In this document: one piece after another, positions 6,881 to 7,086 of the stretch
How positions within the stretch are numbered: the stretch's first letter is position 1
Layout: every line of letters begins with the position of its first letter
DNA from: DATDRM01 sp035291705
Lineage (GTDB): Bacteria > Chloroflexota > Anaerolineae > Anaerolineales > UBA4823
Length of the DNA: 7,086 nt
Reading direction: 5' to 3'
Assembly: GCA_035291705.1 (NCBI GenBank)
Contig: DATDRM010000120.1
Span: forward strand, 1-7,086
The notes under the pieces: model-generated
What the model was told of the DNA's origin: nothing
Seen by the model: only the letters and a program-made list of their open reading frames with translations
The model's database searches: none
Position numbers and translations under genes: made by a program

Positions 6881-6922
6881 AACCCGCTCTCCCTTGTTTC
6901 TGGGAGGGCGGGTTTTTTATTC
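6881..6922 (+). terminator. Strong intrinsic terminator of the protease gene
   Basis: AACCCGCTCTCCC (6881-6893) pairs with GGGAGGGCGGGTT (6902-6914). This gives 13 bp with a single G-U and an 8-nt loop, followed by a run of T (TTTTTTATTC, 6913-6922) and further T. It starts 22 nt after the stop codon. Confidence 0.92.
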
Positions 6923-6965
6923 TTTTCAATTTCGTTAGGAATCCGGCCAAAATTCTCAAATCCGA

Positions 6966-6994
6966 TTGACATTGTCCCCCGATTGTGCTATAGT
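6966..6994 (+). promoter_or_regulatory. Housekeeping-type promoter with extended -10 for the next gene
   Basis: TTGACA (6966-6971), a 17-nt spacer and TATAGT (6989-6994), with TG at 6986-6987, give the same TGTGCTATA form as the promoter at 1169-1197. Transcription would start near 7001 and run into the leader RNA candidate. The gene served lies beyond the right edge. Confidence 0.82.
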
Positions 6995-7005
6995 ACTATA
7001 GTACT
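6992..7005. promoter_or_regulatory. Perfect 14-bp palindrome over the promoter start region (candidate operator)
   Basis: AGTACTATAGTACT is a perfect palindrome covering the end of the -10 box and the expected transcription start. The same stretch is also two tandem copies of TATAGTAC (6989-6996 and 6997-7004). A repressor bound here would block initiation. The form suits a small dimeric repressor, but no regulator gene is in the window, so the protein is unknown. The promoter at 1169 lacks this site. Confidence 0.55.
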
Positions 7006-7015
7006 CCTAATCGAA

Positions 7016-7079
7016 GCAATCGACCGCAGATTTGTCTGCCGGACCTCAACCGGAGGGGAGTCCGCGAGGAGCCGATTGC
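7016..7079 (+). ncRNA. Candidate cis-regulatory leader RNA, copy 2 (riboswitch-like)
   Basis: The closing stem pairs GCAATCG (7016-7022) with CGATTGC (7073-7079), 7 perfect bp. Inside are a perfect hairpin, GCAGA (7026-7030) with TCTGC (7035-7039) and a TTTG loop, and a second arm, CGGAC (7040-7044) with GTCCG (7060-7064). That arm is extended by CTC (7045-7047) with GGG (7056-7058) around a bulged A at 7059. The result is a three-way junction, with a conserved purine-rich strand (7065-7072) joining the second arm to the closing stem. The blocks CCTCAA, GGGGAG and GGAGC match copy 1 at 1211-1278. The expression platform and regulated gene are cut off by the window edge. Confidence 0.6.
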
Positions 7080-7086
7080 ACAAACG

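Noticed and set aside
1..7086. CRISPR arrays, tRNA or rRNA genes, insertion sequences
   Set aside because: I saw no regularly spaced repeats, no cloverleaf or rRNA-like segments, and no transposase or terminal inverted repeats on either strand.

Overview
The window is about 60% GC and gene-sparse. It carries genes for three predicted secreted or cell-surface enzymes and one small cytoplasmic protein, all on the + strand, separated by long intergenic stretches rich in hairpins. The enzyme set suggests a Chloroflexota-like (Anaerolineae-type) or related SLH-bearing bacterium: an EEP nuclease with a FIMAH-like tail, a YfkN-like tandem nucleotidase containing SLH sequence, and a secreted subtilisin without an I9 propeptide. 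That assignment is inference from protein style only; no marker gene is present.

Layout. Bases 2-1021 are the C-terminal part of an endonuclease/exonuclease/phosphatase (EEP) protein, followed by a hairpin at 1075-1102. Bases 1103-1417 hold no convincing gene. They hold a near-consensus extended -10 promoter (1169-1197), a folded leader RNA candidate (1211-1278), an intrinsic terminator (1280-1310) and a GC-rich leader. Bases 1418-4933 encode a 1171-residue protein with two complete metallophosphatase/nucleotidase modules joined by an SLH-like linker. A hairpin and an unrecognised 84-residue acidic protein (4985-5239) follow, then two more hairpins. Bases 5497-6858 encode a secreted subtilisin-type S8 peptidase ending in a strong terminator (6881-6922). 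The last 120 bases hold a second extended -10 promoter, a perfect 14-bp palindrome over its start region, and a second copy of the leader RNA candidate. The gene it precedes lies outside the window.

How the parts may work together. The EEP protein, the tandem nucleotidase and the protease look like outside-the-cell degradation enzymes that would release phosphate, nucleosides and peptides from nucleic acid and protein. They are not a tight operon: each has its own hairpins or terminators around it.

The most interesting signal is non-coding. The leaders at 1204-1310 and from about 7001 share an unusual promoter form (TTGACA, 17-nt spacer, TGCTATA), the blocks CCTCAA and GGGGAG, and a 25-nt block with 19 identities. 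They can fold into a similar closed multi-branch shape, with one A-U to G-C compensatory change. This looks like one cis-regulatory RNA class (riboswitch-like) used twice. I could not match it to a known family from memory.
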